This document shows, piece by piece, positions 25,676-34,065 of a stretch of 53,728 bases of DNA; position 1 is the first letter of the stretch; every line of letters starts with the position of its first letter. A model generated the notes under the pieces. The model made no database searches. It was not told the DNA's origin and was given only the letters and a program-made list of their open reading frames with translations. The translations under genes and the position numbers were made by a program. This DNA comes from Methylotenera_A sp031369365. GTDB taxonomy: Bacteria > Pseudomonadota > Gammaproteobacteria > Burkholderiales > Methylophilaceae. Location: the NCBI GenBank assembly GCA_031369365.1, contig JANMOP010000009.1, positions 1 through 53,728 of the forward strand, written 5' to 3'.

Positions 25676-26692
25676 ATGAGCGACCGTCTATTGGCCGACT
25701 GGCGTCAACATGCGCTAACTTTAGAAACCGAAGTTAATAAGGTGGTCGTTGGTCAAGCCAACCCTGTGCGACTCATTACTACCGCGATTTTTGCGCGTGG
25801 TCACGTATTGCTTGAGGGTGATGTGGGCGTGGGTAAAACCACGCTGTTGCGCGCTTTTACGCGCGGCATCGGCGGTGGTTATCAGCGTATTGAGGGCACC
25901 ATTGACTTGATGCCTAACGATTTGGTGTACCACACTTATTTGGGCGAAGACGGCAAACCGCACGTAAGTGCTGGCCCATTGTTAATGTCTGGCGAGAATT
26001 TAAGCGTGTTTTTCTTTAACGAAATTAACCGCGCCCGCCCGCAAGTACACTCATTGTTACTGCGCGTGATGGCCGAGCGCACTTTATCTGCCTTCAACAA
26101 AGAGCACGTGTTTCCGCACATGATTGTGTTTGCCGACCGCAACCAAGTGGAGCGAGAAGAAACATTTGAAATTCCATCTGCCGCGCGCGACCGTTTTATG
26201 ATGGAAATCCCGATTATTGTGCCGAACGACGACGCGATTATGTCTGACTTAATGTTTGATACGCGCTTTCACAATGCGGATGCTTTAATCGACACAGTTA
26301 AAGCTGACGTGTTGCAGTTTGACCAGTTAAATGGCTTCTCTAGCGTTATTCAAAAAAGTGTGACGGCATCGCCCACCTTAGAAAAATATGCGCTTAATTT
26401 GTGGAAAGCCACGCGCAACCCAACTGACTACAATGTTAAAGTGACCAATGTTGATATGACCCGCCTCGTGCTTGCAGGCGCTAGCCCGCGCGGTATGAGC
26501 ATGATGTTGCGTGCAGCCCGCGTCAATGCTTGGTTGAATGAGCGCACCGCCATTACGCCAGAAGATATTCACGCGGTGTTTCACGCAACGGTTGCACACA
26601 GAATTGTGTTTAGCCCAGTGTATGAAATGCGCCGCACCGAAATTGCGCGCGAGATGTTGAGTAATATACTTAACGCAGTAGCTGCGCCATAA
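25676..26692 (+). CDS. mxaR: MoxR-family AAA ATPase (MxaR)
   Basis: MoxR ATPases act with VWA-domain proteins as chaperones. MxaR is needed to make active methanol dehydrogenase in methylotrophs. The 338 residues have a Walker A GDVGVGKTT at 48-56 and a Walker B/sensor region FFFNEINRARPQVHSLLL near 110. Most MoxR proteins have DEINRAPPK here; the Asn-Glu form suggests a subfamily. It is the first gene of mxaRSACKL, but 192 bases with a large inverted repeat separate it from mxaS. Confidence 0.9.
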   Translation: MSDRLLADWRQHALTLETEVNKVVVGQANPVRLITTAIFARGHVLLEGDVGVGKTTLLRAFTRGIGGGYQRIEGTIDLMPNDLVYHTYLGEDGKPHVSAGPLLMSGENLSVFFFNEINRARPQVHSLLLRVMAERTLSAFNKEHVFPHMIVFADRNQVEREETFEIPSAARDRFMMEIPIIVPNDDAIMSDLMFDTRFHNADALIDTVKADVLQFDQLNGFSSVIQKSVTASPTLEKYALNLWKATRNPTDYNVKVTNVDMTRLVLAGASPRGMSMMLRAARVNAWLNERTAITPEDIHAVFHATVAHRIVFSPVYEMRRTEIAREMLSNILNAVAAP

Positions 26693-26700
26693 CCCAACTT

Positions 26701-26876
26701 TAGCCACAAATACACACAGATGAACACAAATAAAAACTTTTTTATACAAGCAAACGTATTGTGTTTTACGTTTTATAAAATAACTCAAGGTTAAGTATGT
26801 CGTTAATTAAATTTGAAGTGATTAGCCTTATTTCTTGTATGTTTATCCGTGTTTATCTGTGTTCATCTGTGGTTAA
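26701..26876. repeat. CCACAGATGAACACAG inverted repeat (copy A2) between mxaR and mxaS
   Basis: The left arm is at 26701-26732 (CCACAAATACACACAGATGA...). The right arm, at 26841-26876, is a tandem of GTTTATCTGT-like units ending TCTGTGGTTAA. About 108 bases lie between the arms. The right arm ends only eight bases before the mxaS start. Confidence 0.85.
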
Positions 26877-26884
26877 TTAAAGTC

Positions 26885-27745
26885 ATGATTGAAGACATCA
26901 AAGAATTCAGTTACCACATCGGCTGGCGTAATCGCGGCCGCCATCCTGGTCGCCATGCCAGCACGCAGCGCGGCATGGGCATGGAGTTTATTGGACATAC
27001 TTCACTGCTTAATTACCCTGACCCGCGTCGTATCGATTTGCGCCAAACACTGCGCGACCCGATGGAGCAAGTTTATGTGCGACTTTTTAACCAAAAAAGC
27101 GCCACGCCTGTGTTTGTGATTTGCGATTTATCGGGCAGCATGAATTTTGGCTCAAAAGAGCGCAAAATCCGCAAAGCAGCCGATATTGCAGAATCAATCG
27201 CGCGCTCGGCCAGCCGTAACGGCGACCCATTTGGCTTTGTAGGCTTTGATGAAATAGTGCGCGAAGATTGGATAAGTACGCAATCATTCAAATCGCAGCG
27301 CGCAGTAGAGCTGGCCGAGCGCTTAAAAGAATATCACCCTGCACCTGTCAATGGTGCTGGCATTGGTGATGTGTGGCGCTTTTTACCGCGCGAGCGCTCC
27401 TTAGTATTTATGATCTCTGATTTCCATATGCCGATGTCGCAACTAGAAGAATCCTTATCGAACTTAACCCGTCATCACATTGTGCCAGTAGTGTTGTGGG
27501 ATGCAGACGAATACACTAACTTGCCTGAACATGGCATTACTGCGGTGACTGACCCTGAAACAGGGGCAAAACGTACACTTTTTTTACGCAAAGATTTTCG
27601 TAATAGAATCATTGCAACCTTTGAAGCGCGTCGCGAAGCGATTTACAAACTTTTTATGCAATTTGATATGCCGCCATTTTATGTGGAAGGCGATTTTGAC
27701 GCCGATAGGCTGACCGAATATTTTCACCAATTTGTAGCTGCTTAA
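26885..27745 (+). CDS. mxaS: DUF58/VWA protein MxaS
   Basis: MxaS is a DUF58-type protein of the methanol dehydrogenase maturation cluster. I place the start at 26885 (MIEDIKEFSYHIGWRNRG) because the reading frame further upstream runs through repeat DNA. The 286 residues show the DUF58 signature near DPRRIDLRQTLRDPMEQVYVRLF and a VWA metal site DLSGSMNFGS, with VFMISDFHMP later. It is the predicted partner of the MxaR ATPase. mxaA starts 42 bases after it. Confidence 0.88.
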   Translation: MIEDIKEFSYHIGWRNRGRHPGRHASTQRGMGMEFIGHTSLLNYPDPRRIDLRQTLRDPMEQVYVRLFNQKSATPVFVICDLSGSMNFGSKERKIRKAADIAESIARSASRNGDPFGFVGFDEIVREDWISTQSFKSQRAVELAERLKEYHPAPVNGAGIGDVWRFLPRERSLVFMISDFHMPMSQLEESLSNLTRHHIVPVVLWDADEYTNLPEHGITAVTDPETGAKRTLFLRKDFRNRIIATFEARREAIYKLFMQFDMPPFYVEGDFDADRLTEYFHQFVAA

Positions 27746-27787
27746 ACCTAGAACTCTTGAACTTAAAACTCATGAACCTAAGAACTT

Positions 27788-28801
27788 ATGAAAAAATTAA
27801 TGATTAATTTACTATTTGCGTTTATTTTAAGCTTGAGCGCAGTGGCTGCCCATGCGCTAGATAGCCAATTGCTGCCAGATATTAAAGCTGGCGTGGTTAA
27901 TATGCAGATACAAGACCCAGCACGGGCTATAGGCTATACCGTGGGCGATGTACTGACGCGCCACCTCATTGTGACTATAAAAAAACCTTACAAACTGATT
28001 GACGAATCATTACCGATTATTGGCTACCAAAAACGTTATAGAGGCCAGCCGCTGGGCATTGATTTAGGCGATATTAAACACACTAAAGAAGATGATGGCA
28101 ACAGTGTGATTCATGACATAACGCTGAGTTATCAAATATGGACCAATAAAACCACGGTTAAAAATGGCGCATTGCCAGCTGAATACCTGCACATCATTAT
28201 TGTGGAATCTAAAGGCAAAGAAGTGGTGAAATTTCGCATCCCCAGCTTTGAAATCACCATTTCACCGATTGCCGCTTTTGGTCAAGTAAAAATTGAAGAT
28301 GACATGAGCAAATATAGAGGCCCGCTACTGCTGGATAATACGCTTGAAAAAAATCGCTTAAATACTTTATTGGCTATTTTAGCCTTAAGTTTGCTGGGCT
28401 TGCTCTACATGCTGGGTAAGCACGCTTGGTTGCCACGCATGGGTGGGCCATTTGCCAGAAGTTATCGAGAAATCCGCAAATTACCTAATACGCCAGAAGC
28501 TATACAGAAGGCGGTTTCCAGCGTGCATACCGCATTAAACACCACGGCAGGTAATAGTTTATTTAGCGTAAATTTGGATGAATTTTTAGCTAAAAAACCC
28601 ACATTCAATGCAATTAAATTAGAAATACAACAATTTTTTGGCTTGTCACGCCAAGTGTTTTTTGAGCCAAATGCACAGCATCACGTGGGCAACGAGCCGA
28701 TTCAATGGCTGGCGCAGTTTTGCCGCCGTTGCCGCGATTGCGAACGCGGCCTAGTGCCAGACAACTTGATTCCTAGTGCCATCACTTCGGAAAAAAAATA
28801 G
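27788..28801 (+). CDS. mxaA: Methanol dehydrogenase maturation protein MxaA
   Basis: The 337 residues start with a signal peptide (MKKLMINLLFAFILSLSAVAAHA). A periplasmic region of about 180 residues, one transmembrane segment near 198-215 (LNTLLAILALSLLGLLYML) and a cytosolic tail of about 120 residues follow. The tail has CRRCRDCERGL. No enzyme motif is seen. Position and topology match MxaA, which is needed for active, calcium-containing methanol dehydrogenase. The stop overlaps the GTG start of mxaC by one base. Confidence 0.85.
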   Translation: MKKLMINLLFAFILSLSAVAAHALDSQLLPDIKAGVVNMQIQDPARAIGYTVGDVLTRHLIVTIKKPYKLIDESLPIIGYQKRYRGQPLGIDLGDIKHTKEDDGNSVIHDITLSYQIWTNKTTVKNGALPAEYLHIIIVESKGKEVVKFRIPSFEITISPIAAFGQVKIEDDMSKYRGPLLLDNTLEKNRLNTLLAILALSLLGLLYMLGKHAWLPRMGGPFARSYREIRKLPNTPEAIQKAVSSVHTALNTTAGNSLFSVNLDEFLAKKPTFNAIKLEIQQFFGLSRQVFFEPNAQHHVGNEPIQWLAQFCRRCRDCERGLVPDNLIPSAITSEKK

Positions 28802-29775
28802 TGGCTTTTTCTCATCCTTGGTTGTTATGGTTGCTGCCATTGGCCTTATTGCCTTTGGTATTTCAACGCGCACATAGCAAAAATTATTCGTGGCTTGAAA
28901 TGTTACCAGCAGATCCACTTTCTGATCTGATAGGCTTGATTTTAAAGGCACTTGCAGTACTTACTCTAATTTTTGTAGTGTTGGGTTTAAGTGCGCCCCA
29001 CACTAATCAGCAAAAAGTCGAGCGCATTGGCGTAGGCGCGCAAATCGCCTTAGTGCTAGATAGAAGCGCGAGTATGGATGATCCATTTTCTGGCACTATA
29101 GGTGTGGTGGGCGAAAATAAATCGGCGGCGGCGGCGCGCTTGATTATACAATTTGTAAAGTCGCGCGAAAACGATTTAATGGGTATGGTTTCATTCAGCA
29201 ATTCGGCCATGCACGTGTTGCCGCTTACAGAAAATAAAAAAGCGATGGTAGCCGCAGTACAAGCCACTGCTGGCAATGCGCTATTTCAAACCAATATTGG
29301 TAGCGGGCTTACCGCTGGTGCCGAGTTATTTGAAAAAGTGCCAGATTCTGGCTCGCGCGTGGTAATTTTGCTTTCAGATGGCGCGGGTAGAATAGGCGCA
29401 GACGCGCAGCAAAAAATACGTGATTGGTATGACCGTATGCAGATTAGCCTATATTGGATTGTGTTGCGCCAGCCTGGTGGTTTAAGTATTTTTGATACTA
29501 ATTATAAAGCTGACCCAGATAAAGCCTTGCCTGCAGAAATTGAGCTGTATGAGTTTTTTAAAAACATGGGAACAGATTTTCACGCCTACGAGGCGGAAGA
29601 CCCAAAAAGCTTGCAACAAGCGATTGACGACATTAATCGTAAAGAAAAAAAACCAATTAAATATTTTGAAAAAATCCCCGGCAAAGATTTGTCGAATACT
29701 TGCTTTTTAATTGCCGCCATGATGATTGCACTATTGCTGGGCGTAAAATACTTAGAGGTTAAAACATGGCATTAA
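28801..29775 (+). CDS. mxaC: VWA-domain membrane protein MxaC
   Basis: The 324-residue protein has N-terminal membrane helices (LLWLLPLALLPLVF, LKALAVLTLIFVVLGLS), then a VWA domain with the metal-site motif LDRSASM near residue 82 and LLSDGAG near 190. It ends in a C-terminal helix (LIAAMMIALLLGVKYL). This BatA-like layout is that of MxaC, which is implicated in calcium insertion into methanol dehydrogenase. The start is GTG and overlaps mxaA; its end overlaps mxaK by 10 bases. Confidence 0.88.
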   Translation: MAFSHPWLLWLLPLALLPLVFQRAHSKNYSWLEMLPADPLSDLIGLILKALAVLTLIFVVLGLSAPHTNQQKVERIGVGAQIALVLDRSASMDDPFSGTIGVVGENKSAAAARLIIQFVKSRENDLMGMVSFSNSAMHVLPLTENKKAMVAAVQATAGNALFQTNIGSGLTAGAELFEKVPDSGSRVVILLSDGAGRIGADAQQKIRDWYDRMQISLYWIVLRQPGGLSIFDTNYKADPDKALPAEIELYEFFKNMGTDFHAYEAEDPKSLQQAIDDINRKEKKPIKYFEKIPGKDLSNTCFLIAAMMIALLLGVKYLEVKTWH

Positions 29776-30326
29776 ATACAAAAGTTTCGCAATTTTTTAG
29801 CGTAAAAAAACTTACCTGCGCTTTCATCATTATTGCCTTAGGTTGCTTGGTGGGCAGCGTTTTAACCTACAAGCGTATTCAACAAGTAGATGCGTTTAAT
29901 CTGGCGGTTAGCGCAGGCAAAACACCCGTGAGCGATAAAGAAAGTTTTGAAGCTAAATTTGCCACGGCGCTATATTTAGCCAAAAAAGAGCGCTATAAAG
30001 AAGCCACCTTGCTATTTGCCGCATTGATGCCCAAAGCTAACGGCACTCAAAAATCGGCTGTGCAATACAATATGGGCAATATTTTCTTGTTACGCGCCAA
30101 TGCACTAGGCGGCCGTGGTGCAACCATACAGCAAGAGGCAGAATATTTGATGCAACAGGCCAAAACGGCTTATGTGGCCTCGCTTAAACTAGATAATGGC
30201 CAATGGGATGCCAAACATAATTTAGATCGATTGTTAGGTTTAATGCCCAGCACCCCTACGCCAGGCGTTGGTGATGGTGATAAAGCTGGGTTGATTATGG
30301 GTAATGTGCCAGTGGGTTTACCTTAA
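29766..30326 (+). CDS. mxaK: MxaK-like membrane-anchored protein
   Basis: The 186-residue protein has one N-terminal transmembrane helix (KLTCAFIIIALGCLVGSVLTY) and a TPR-like helical periplasmic domain (FATALYLAKKERYKEATLLFAALM, AVQYNMGNIFLLRANALGG). The BatB/BatC-like arrangement next to two VWA proteins and the order C-K-L identify it as MxaK. The overlap of 10 bases with mxaC indicates coupling. Confidence 0.85.
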   Translation: MALNTKVSQFFSVKKLTCAFIIIALGCLVGSVLTYKRIQQVDAFNLAVSAGKTPVSDKESFEAKFATALYLAKKERYKEATLLFAALMPKANGTQKSAVQYNMGNIFLLRANALGGRGATIQQEAEYLMQQAKTAYVASLKLDNGQWDAKHNLDRLLGLMPSTPTPGVGDGDKAGLIMGNVPVGLP

Positions 30327-30377
30327 GTGGGTTTTACCTTAAGCGAGCCTGACTTTAACTTTTAAGGCTTTAAATCA

Positions 30378-31385
30378 ATGCATAAACTGTTTAATTATTT
30401 ACGCCATCGCCGCGATATTACCTTGCTAAGCATCGCTTTGCTGTTGCTAATAATCGCGCTGTTTAAGCCAACCGTGCCGATAAAGCGCGATATTTATAGC
30501 TATATATTGGTGGCAGATATTTCGCAGAGCATGAATGTAAAAGACATGACTGTGAACGGAAAGCTTGTTTCGCGCATGGAATACCAAAAGTTTTTACTGC
30601 ACCGCATTATTAGCGAAATGCCTTGTGGCACGCAGGTGAGCATGAGTTTATTTGCGGGTGTGAGCGTGGCTGCACTCTATACACCGATTGAAGTCTGCGA
30701 AAATTTTGCCGCAATTGAAGATACCATCGACCACTTAGATTGGCGCAATGGCTGGTCTGGCAATAGCCGAGTGCGTGAGAGTATGGTAACGCTCGCCAAG
30801 CTAATTCGCAGCTTTCCTGAGCCAGCACAAGTGGTTTATTTTAGTGATGGCGAAGAAACACCCAAGTTGCACATCTTCAACACCCGCGATTTAACTGGCT
30901 TTCAGGGCGGTAAAGATTGGTTATTGGTAGGCATTGGTAGCGATAAAGGCACCGCCATTCCCAAGCTAGATGACAAAAATCAGCTCATAGGTTACTGGTC
31001 AGCAGAAAGTTTTGCCATGCAGCCAGGCGTTGCTCAAATCGCACAAGAAAATATCGGCTCGCGTGAAGATAGCGTCGCTAGTTCGGACAGCGACCGTTAT
31101 ATGTCTAAATTAGACGAGAAGTACATGATTTCGCTGGCTAAAGAAGTGGGTGGCAATTACGTGAATGGTAGCAGCCTACAAAATATATTGGCCGCCATGA
31201 AAGAGCAACCGCCCGCCCGTCGTAGCAAGGCTGATTTTGAATTAAAATGGTTGCTTGCAGGTGCGGCTGGCTTGCTGTTTCTAGCCGCTTATTTGCCCAA
31301 ACACCCAATTAAAGAATCGAAAGCCATATTTAAAGACTTCATCGCGCGCAGACTTCTTAAGCGCAAAGCTGTTCAAGCGGAGTAA
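30378..31385 (+). CDS. mxaL: VWA-domain protein MxaL
   Basis: The 335 residues begin with a membrane helix (ITLLSIALLLLIIALFKP) followed by a VWA domain. Its metal-site motif is VADISQSMNVKDM (near 47-59), with VVYFSDGEET near residue 155. A second membrane helix lies near the C-terminus (WLLAGAAGLLFLAAYLP). It is the last gene of the cluster; mxaD, mxaE and mxaH are not seen after it. The 3' end overlaps the convergent ygfX gene by 13 bases. Confidence 0.87.
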   Translation: MHKLFNYLRHRRDITLLSIALLLLIIALFKPTVPIKRDIYSYILVADISQSMNVKDMTVNGKLVSRMEYQKFLLHRIISEMPCGTQVSMSLFAGVSVAALYTPIEVCENFAAIEDTIDHLDWRNGWSGNSRVRESMVTLAKLIRSFPEPAQVVYFSDGEETPKLHIFNTRDLTGFQGGKDWLLVGIGSDKGTAIPKLDDKNQLIGYWSAESFAMQPGVAQIAQENIGSREDSVASSDSDRYMSKLDEKYMISLAKEVGGNYVNGSSLQNILAAMKEQPPARRSKADFELKWLLAGAAGLLFLAAYLPKHPIKESKAIFKDFIARRLLKRKAVQAE

Positions 31386-31876
31386 TCGGCGCTCAAGTCT
31401 TCCTGATTTGACTCTTTGTGTTTAAACCATCGCAGCCAAACGCGCAGCCGTCTTAATTCATTCTCATTATCTGCGCTGGCCATTAAAATCACTGGCGCAA
31501 GTGCAAATTTAAAGCCATCACGCTTAAAATTTAATATGGTGCAAGCCGCATGGATAAACGAGCTTGAGGCAAGTGCTGGTTGAAATTGTTGGCCGCTTTT
31601 ATTCGTCATGGTCAGCTCACCTTTATTATCCACGTCAATCGTTTTCCACGAATTTGGCAGCCGCAATAAAACATCACGCAAAATAAAATACGCGCTAGTC
31701 AGCAAAATTAGCGCGATAATAACAAGCTCAGTTGTAAGTGGATTAAATAAGTAAAGCGCCATTGGCAAACTTACTATTATCGCGCAAGCAACCATTGAAA
31801 TAGCCAGCAACAGCCCCAATAATAGCTTTGAAGGCATCAGTTCAATGTGAATAGTGTGCAGCAAATCGTGGCGCAT
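31373..31876 (-). CDS. YgfX-family membrane protein
   Basis: The 167 residues have two transmembrane helices near 16-60 (LLLGLLLAISMVACAIIVSL, LVIIALILLTSAYFIL) and a soluble part with WKTIDVDNKGELTMTN. The opening IHIELMPSKLLLGLL is characteristic of YgfX (CptA-like) proteins, proposed in E. coli to affect cell division and cytoskeleton. It is next to, and divergent from, ygfZ, a frequent arrangement in proteobacteria. The toxin role is disputed. Confidence 0.75.
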   Translation of the reverse strand: MRHDLLHTIHIELMPSKLLLGLLLAISMVACAIIVSLPMALYLFNPLTTELVIIALILLTSAYFILRDVLLRLPNSWKTIDVDNKGELTMTNKSGQQFQPALASSSFIHAACTILNFKRDGFKFALAPVILMASADNENELRRLRVWLRWFKHKESNQEDLSADYSA

Positions 31877-31939
31877 ACAGCATTATAATCATTACAAGGC
31901 GACTTTAGTTTGAAAAAACTTTAAGTTGAAAACAGCAGT

Positions 31940-32902
31940 ATGACGACCAGCAACAATATTTTGTGCGATTTATCTCATCTAGGCTTACTAGAAATTAGCG
32001 GCGCGGATGCCGTGACTTTTTTACAAGGCCAAGTCACTAATGACGTGAATTTGCTGGTAGGCAAAGGCAATATTTCGTACGCGCATTACAGCGCTTATTG
32101 CAACCCAAAAGGCCGCATGCTGGCGCTTTTTCTTGCTTTTGCCCATTATGATCATTTGCATTTGCAATTCAACCGCGAATTGCTAGAACCCATCATGAAG
32201 CGCTTAAAAATGTACGTGATGCGCAGCCAAGTAGAGATTAAAGACGTTTCGGATTCAATTATCAAGTTCGGGTTAAATGGCCCACAAGCCCCATCAATGC
32301 TAGAGTCTGTGTTTAGTAAAATTCCAACTGAAGATTACGAATTAGTCAGCCTAGAAAACGGCGCAATCTTAAAACTGCCAAGCTTTAATGACGATGTGCG
32401 CTTTGAAATTTTTACCGATGCAGTGAATGCACCCATCATTTGGGATGCGCTAAAAAACAACTGTAAAGTTGTCGAAAAGCCGCACTGGGATTGGCTAGAG
32501 ATACAAGCGGGCATTCCTGATGTATCACTTAGAACTCAAGAACAATTTGTGCCACAAATGCTAAATTTAGATATTTTAAATGCAATTAACTTTAAAAAAG
32601 GTTGTTACACAGGCCAAGAAATCGTCGCCAGAACACACTATTTAGGCACAGTAAAACGGCGTACTTATTTAGCCAATATTCCAACGGATAAAGCCCCTAA
32701 AGCGGGTGACAAAGTATTAGACGTAACTCAAAATGAAATCGGCCAAATAGTCAGAGTTGCCCCAAACACGGCGAATGGATTTGATGCGCTAATTGAGTTA
32801 CGAATTGAGGCGAAAGAAGCGGGTAATATGACGTGTAATGATGTTTCAATAACGCTAAATGAAATGCCTTATGCAGTGTTAATAAACTTCAATCGAGACT
32901 GA
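31940..32902 (+). CDS. ygfZ: Folate-binding Fe-S cluster repair protein YgfZ
   Basis: YgfZ (IbaG57/GcvT-like) uses folate to support certain Fe-S enzymes, such as tRNA-modifying MiaB. The 320 residues hold the family signature FKKGCYTGQEIVARTHYLG, with the essential Cys, near residue 220. The N-terminal GLLEISGADAVTFLQGQVTNDV is also typical. The C-terminus ends MPYAVLINFNRD. A second, diverged copy of the last 22 shared codons follows directly downstream at 32911. Confidence 0.93.
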   Translation: MTTSNNILCDLSHLGLLEISGADAVTFLQGQVTNDVNLLVGKGNISYAHYSAYCNPKGRMLALFLAFAHYDHLHLQFNRELLEPIMKRLKMYVMRSQVEIKDVSDSIIKFGLNGPQAPSMLESVFSKIPTEDYELVSLENGAILKLPSFNDDVRFEIFTDAVNAPIIWDALKNNCKVVEKPHWDWLEIQAGIPDVSLRTQEQFVPQMLNLDILNAINFKKGCYTGQEIVARTHYLGTVKRRTYLANIPTDKAPKAGDKVLDVTQNEIGQIVRVAPNTANGFDALIELRIEAKEAGNMTCNDVSITLNEMPYAVLINFNRD

Positions 32903-32910
32903 CCCCATTG

Positions 32911-32979
32911 ATTGAAGCAAAAGAAGCGGGCAAATTGACGTGTAACGACGCCGCAATAGCGTTGAAAGACTTGCCTTAG
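32911..32979 (+). pseudogene. Duplicated, diverged 3' end of ygfZ
   Basis: This fragment reads IEAKEAGKLTCNDAAIALKDLP-stop. It matches IEAKEAGNMTCNDVSITLNEMP inside the intact gene (32804-32869) over 22 codons, with many third-base differences. It is not preceded by the rest of the gene. The junction sequence CGAGACTGACCCC sits between the two copies. Confidence 0.8.
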
Positions 32980-33032
32980 GATGTTTAGCTACTAGCTTTT
33001 GCAGAGCTCATCTCGAATGATTTTGTAGGGAG

Positions 33033-33160
33033 GTAGGGTGGGTTCTTGAACCCACCTGGTAGTTGCAAATTTCACCATAGTAACGCGTGGGTCACAAGTG
33101 ACCCACCCTACTAGACTGTAAGCTTTTGTAGGACGGATGAGCTTAGCGTTATCCGCCGAA
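33033..33160. repeat. Mosaic of TAGGGTGGG and GGACGGAT repeat remnants
   Basis: An inverted pair (GTAGGGTGGGTTC... at 33033-33056 and GTCACAAGTGACCCACCCTA at 33091-33110) is followed by TGTAGGACGGATGAGC...ATCCGCC at 33127-33157. I see no gene between 32980 and 33220. The region looks like a landing zone of several repeat families. Confidence 0.6.
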
Positions 33161-33220
33161 TGTATGGTTTTGGCAAGATTTCATGCGACGGAATGCGTTC
33201 CACTTTTCAGCCCTACTGCG

Positions 33221-33571
33221 CTATTTTCTTATTCCTAAAAAATATAATATGATCACAAATGACCATGTTAATATTAGTGCGACCATTAACTTAGTATTCC
33301 ACTTAATTTGGTTTGATTTGTATGTAATATACCCGCATAACACTAAATATAAGATTGCAAAGAGAAAAAAAATACTTTTCTTAATGTCAGAATTTAAACT
33401 GGTAGAAGAAAGGAAATACAACATTCCTGGCACTGGCATAACAAGTAATCCAACATTTAAGACACTCACCTCATCTTGAAACCATTTATGCATTAAATAA
33501 AAAGTAAAAGACACTAAAAAACTAGAGCCTAGATAAAAGAGACCCTCTAAAAAGGTTGGATCACTACTCAA
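33221..33571 (-). CDS. Orphan membrane protein, uncertain gene
   Basis: A frame of 116 codons would encode a very hydrophobic protein with about four membrane helices (FYLGSSFLVSFTFYLM, VGLLVMPVPGMLYFL, SIFFLFAILYLVLCGYI, LMVALILTWSFVIILYFLG). It would have to start at TTG, and an in-frame stop lies just upstream, so it may be the remnant of a longer gene. It is AT-rich compared with neighbours and lies between repeat remnants. Family unknown. Confidence 0.45.
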   Translation of the reverse strand: MSSDPTFLEGLFYLGSSFLVSFTFYLMHKWFQDEVSVLNVGLLVMPVPGMLYFLSSTSLNSDIKKSIFFLFAILYLVLCGYITYKSNQIKWNTKLMVALILTWSFVIILYFLGIRK

Positions 33572-33601
33572 AATAAACTAACTGGGTCAGACACCTTTGA
33601 C

Positions 33602-33925
33602 TCAAGGCTTCACCCCTACTTCTGGCACTTGATTAGCAGGCAGCGCTGGCAAAGGTTGATCAATTACTTGATAAAACACTTCATCTTGTTTAATCATGCC
33701 CAGCTCGCTACGCGCGCGCTCTTCAATGGCCGCATTACCTTGTTTTAAATCACGCACCTCGGCGTTTAGCGTTTCATTGCGCTGTTTTGCAGCTACGTTT
33801 TTATCTTTTTGCCTATCAATAAGCTGATTCACGTTCCACACTCGTAACCAGCTGCCTTTGCCAAGCCACAGCGGGTACTGTAACAGGGCAATTAGAATCA
33901 CAAAAATTAATGTTAAAGCCTTCAA
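33602..33925 (-). CDS. ftsB: Cell division protein FtsB
   Basis: FtsB is a small bitopic protein of the divisome complex with FtsQ and FtsL. The 107 residues have one N-terminal membrane helix (LTLIFVILIALLQYPLWLG), then a coiled coil with WNVNQLIDRQKDKNVAAKQRNETLNAEV and the family end motif EERARSELGMIKQDEVFYQV. It lies downstream of eno in the conserved order pyrG-kdsA-eno-ftsB. The eno-ftsB spacer (140 bases) is unusually structured. Confidence 0.95.
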   Translation of the reverse strand: MKALTLIFVILIALLQYPLWLGKGSWLRVWNVNQLIDRQKDKNVAAKQRNETLNAEVRDLKQGNAAIEERARSELGMIKQDEVFYQVIDQPLPALPANQVPEVGVKP

Positions 33926-33943
33926 AACAATACGTTACGTTCA

Positions 33944-34057
33944 AATTGAAATAAATTATATTTTATTTCAATTGTATTCGAGCCGAGACTAGGCACATTG
34001 TCGAAGACAGTACAATTAGTACGGCTAGACAATGTAACAACGTATCGGTTTGAATAC
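33944..34057. repeat. Structured eno-ftsB spacer with two nested inverted repeats
   Basis: First, a perfect 12-base inverted repeat AATTGAAATAAA (33944-33955) / TTTATTTCAATT (33962-33973). Second, imperfect 30-base arms beginning GTATTC...ACATTGTC (33974-34002) and GACAATGT...GAATAC (34028-34057). They fill nearly the whole spacer and would be in the eno-ftsB transcript. Confidence 0.7.
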
Positions 34058-34065
34058 ATTTGAAA

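Noticed and set aside
26849..26884. Upstream extension of mxaS (12 extra residues)
   Set aside because: The extension is translated repeat DNA; the protein family start fits ATG 26885.
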